Positions 62,039-64,000 of a stretch of 64,000 nt of DNA are shown here, piece after piece. Both the position numbers and the translations under genes were made by a program. The notes beneath the pieces were generated by a model. That model made no database searches. It saw only the letters and a program-made list of their open reading frames with translations, and had not been told where the DNA came from. The first letter of the stretch is position 1. Each line of letters opens with the position of its first letter. Source of the DNA: RYN-230 sp963704995 (GTDB lineage: Bacteria > Actinomycetota > Actinomycetes > Streptosporangiales > Streptosporangiaceae); contig CAVPIM010000012.1 of NCBI GenBank assembly GCA_963704995.1, positions 104,197 through 168,196 on the forward strand, given 5' to 3'.

Positions 62039-63476
62039 GCCCCGGGTAGAGGATGGTCTTGGGCTCGGTGAACGTCTCCATCGCGAACCGGCCGCCGACC
62101 CGGCCCCGCCCGCTCACCGACCCGGAGCGCCCCCCGAACGGCAGGTGCGACTCCCACAGGTTGGTGGACGCGTTGACGTTGACCCAGCCGGCCCGGGCCT
62201 GCTCCGCGAAGGCCAGCCCCCGCTCCAGATCGCTGGTGAACACCGCGGCGGTCAGGCCGAACGGCGAGGAGTTCGTCAGCTCCAGCGCCTGCGCCGCGGA
62301 CCTCACCTCCACGATCGGCACCACCGGCCCGAACGTCTCCTCGGTGGCGATCAGCATGTCGGTGGTCACCCCGTCCAGCACGGTCGGCTCCGCGTAGAGC
62401 GCGGTGGGGAAGCCCGGGGCCCGCCGCCCGCCGTGGCAGAGCTTGGCGCCCCGGCTGACCGCGTCGGCCACATGCCGGTCGAACTTGGCCGCGGTGGCCT
62501 CGTTGTTCAGCGGGCCCATCGTGGTCTGCGGATCGAACGGGTCGCCCAGCCGGACCCGGTCCGCGGTGGCCGCGGCCACCCGCTCGGCGAACTCGGCACG
62601 GACCGCGGCGTGCACCAGGAACCGCTCGCCCGCCGTGCAGCTCTGGCCCGCGCACAGGTAGGCGGCCTCCAGCGCGGCGTCGGTGGCCAGGTCGAGGTCC
62701 GCGTCCTCCAGGATGACCATCGGGCCGTTGCCGCCCAGCTCGAGCAGCTGGGTCTTGCCGGCCGCGCGCGCCGCCACCAGCCCGCCGGTGGCCACCGACC
62801 CGATGAACCCCACGGCCGCCACTCCCGGGTGGGCGGCCAGCGCGTCCCCGGCCACCGGCCCGGGGCCGGGCAGGAAGCTGAACACGCCGGGCGGGATGCC
62901 TTCGGCGGCGATGATCCCGGCCAGCACCGCGCAGCACGCGCTGGTGCTGGGGGCGGGCACCCAGACCACCGCGTTGCCGGCCGCCAGCGCGGGCGCGAAG
63001 AGCTCCGCGCCCATCGTGTACGGCCAGTTCCACGGGCTGATCACGCCAACCACGCCGAGCGGTACCCGGGCGGTGATCACCCGGCGCCCGGCCGACGTAG
63101 ACGGGGGGAACGCGCCGTCCAGCCGCCGCGCATCCGCGGCGGCCATCTGGAAGTACCCGGCCAGCTCGTCAACCTCGTCGTAGGCCTCGGCCGCCAGCGG
63201 CTTGCCCTGGTCCAGGGTGAGCACCCGGGCCAGGTCGCCGCGCCGGCCGAGGATGGCCCCGGCGACCCGCTCGCACCAGGCCGCCCGCTCGAACGCCGAC
63301 CGGGCCGCCCAGTCCGGCCACGCCCGGGCCGCCGCGCGCACCGCGTCGTCCACGTCCGCGGCCCCGGCCACCGCGACGGAGGCGAATGCCTGCCCGGTCG
63401 CCGGGCTGACCGCCGCGTCCGGCGCGATGCGCCCGGCGCGCCACTGGCCGCCGATATGGAGCAGGTACTCGTCCAC
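62022..63476 (-). CDS. Aldehyde dehydrogenase (succinate-semialdehyde type)
   Basis: 484 residues. VVGVISPWNWPYTMGAELFAP (oxyanion Asn), VGFIGSVATGGLVAARAAGK, LLELGGNGPMVILEDADLD with catalytic Glu, AGQSCTAGERFLVH with catalytic Cys, EETFGPVVPIVE and NLWESHLPFGGRSGSVSGR are standard ALDH blocks. GTG 63476 (VDEYLLHIGGQW) follows GGGAGAG. NAD(P)-linked oxidation of an aldehyde to the acid is expected; the precise aldehyde is not inferable. Likely under the IclR-type gene just upstream. Confidence 0.92.
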   Translation of the reverse strand: MDEYLLHIGGQWRAGRIAPDAAVSPATGQAFASVAVAGAADVDDAVRAAARAWPDWAARSAFERAAWCERVAGAILGRRGDLARVLTLDQGKPLAAEAYDEVDELAGYFQMAAADARRLDGAFPPSTSAGRRVITARVPLGVVGVISPWNWPYTMGAELFAPALAAGNAVVWVPAPSTSACCAVLAGIIAAEGIPPGVFSFLPGPGPVAGDALAAHPGVAAVGFIGSVATGGLVAARAAGKTQLLELGGNGPMVILEDADLDLATDAALEAAYLCAGQSCTAGERFLVHAAVRAEFAERVAAATADRVRLGDPFDPQTTMGPLNNEATAAKFDRHVADAVSRGAKLCHGGRRAPGFPTALYAEPTVLDGVTTDMLIATEETFGPVVPIVEVRSAAQALELTNSSPFGLTAAVFTSDLERGLAFAEQARAGWVNVNASTNLWESHLPFGGRSGSVSGRGRVGGRFAMETFTEPKTILYPGPRLSG

Positions 63477-63564
63477 GTGATCTCTCCCGCCCGGCCGCCC
63501 GGTAGTTCCGATGTCGGCTATTCTCCGGCGCCAGCGCCCACCTTGCCGCCCGGGCCTGCCCCGG

Positions 63565-64000
63565 TCAGCAGTCCGCGCAGAGCCGCCCCAGCTCGTGCAG
63601 CTTGTCCGGCGGCATCCGGTAGGCCGGCCCGGAGATCGACACCGCCGCCACGCAGCCACCGCCCGGGCCGAACACCGGGGCGGCCACCGCGACCAGCCCC
63701 TCCTCCAGTTCCGCCACCGCCGTCGCGAAGCCGTCCCGGCGGATCCGGGCCAGCTCGGCGGCCAGCGCGTCCTGGGTGGTGATGGTGTGCCCGGTGTACC
63801 GCTCCAGCCGGGCCGGGGCTGGCAGGGCGGCGAACGCGAGCAGCACCTTGCCGTTGGCCACCGCGTGCGGCCGGGTGCGCCGGCCGACCCAGCCGCCCGA
63901 GCTGCTCAGGATGTAGGTGCTCGGCACCTCGGCCACGTTCAGCACGTCCGGCCCGGCCGGCACCGCGAGGTTGATGGTCTCGCCGGTCAGCTGGGAGAGC
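63565..64000 (-). CDS. IclR-family transcriptional regulator, N-terminus beyond window end
   Basis: About 145 C-terminal residues: LSQLTGETINLAVPAGPDVLNV, PHAVANGKVLLAFAALPAPARLERYTG, IRRDGFATAVAELEEGLVAVAAPVF, CVAAVSISGPAYRMP. These are the ligand-binding domain of IclR regulators. The DNA-binding part lies to the right of 64000. It precedes the aldehyde dehydrogenase in the same direction, 88 bp away, and is probably its regulator. Confidence 0.88.
   Translation of the reverse strand, partial: LSQLTGETINLAVPAGPDVLNVAEVPSTYILSSSGGWVGRRTRPHAVANGKVLLAFAALPAPARLERYTGHTITTQDALAAELARIRRDGFATAVAELEEGLVAVAAPVFGPGGGCVAAVSISGPAYRMPPDKLHELGRLCADC

Noticed and set aside
1..64000. tRNA, rRNA, integrase or prophage genes
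   Set aside because: No cloverleaf, rRNA-like stretch, recombinase or phage structural motif was found on reading; a computed scan for small RNAs was not possible here.

Overview
The window is very GC-rich DNA with strong third-position GC bias, dense two-strand coding, many GTG starts and frequent ATGA or GTGA stop/start overlaps. With SecA2, IclR, LuxR-ATPase and HelD-type proteins this points to a high-GC filamentous-type actinobacterium. The species cannot be fixed from sequence alone. I see no rRNA, tRNA, CRISPR array, integrase or complete insertion sequence.

Layout. 0-16 kb: 3' part of otsA, a frameshifted patatin-like lipase, a LuxR-type AAA regulator, HIT, SDR, VOC and methyltransferase genes, a FUSC-type membrane protein and serA. 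16-20 kb: a type II restriction-modification pair (NgoMIV-like endonuclease and a C5 cytosine methyltransferase whose frame is broken by an apparent one-base loss). 20-24 kb: a TetR regulator with twin operators, translationally coupled to an accessory SecA2 gene that is also out of frame. 24-33 kb: a HelD-like RNA polymerase recycling helicase, a PLP decarboxylase, a secreted protein, GNAT, DinB, and small regulatory and cell-wall proteins.

33.6-52.6 kb is the most distinctive part: a catabolic island read almost entirely leftward. Its core is an Lsr-like set (LsrK-like kinase, LsrF-like thiolase, Rpe/LsrE-like epimerase, LsrR/SorC-type regulator) combined with an APC permease, a 2-hydroxyacid dehydrogenase and a VOC protein, without the LsrACDB importer or LsrG. 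Four promoters in the island carry the same pair of 14-bp direct repeats at an exact 19-bp period, which I read as the operators of the SorC-type regulator. The island also has SDRs, a D-threonine-aldolase-like protein, a cyclase-family hydrolase, two DUF4432 proteins, and a CoA-transferase/enoyl-CoA hydratase/GntR block facing a fumarylacetoacetase-type hydrolase. A permease gene in it has been reduced to its two ends by an internal deletion. 53-64 kb: aldo/keto reductase, XRE regulator, phosphatase, GMC oxidoreductase with a PLP decarboxylase, a GH9 cellulase, lspA, an aldehyde dehydrogenase and an IclR regulator cut by the window end.

Two patterns run through the window. First, short tandem repeats with units of 14-20 bp (most often 15) lie in protein linkers, protein ends and gene junctions, each locus with its own sequence. 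Second, seven genes are out of frame, one of them twice, and the C-terminal end of an eighth is in doubt. Three of these breaks lie in or beside such repeats and several others in G/C runs. Single-base losses could be consensus errors. An exact 16-bp tandem duplication in the decarboxylase gene and the permease deletion look like real events.
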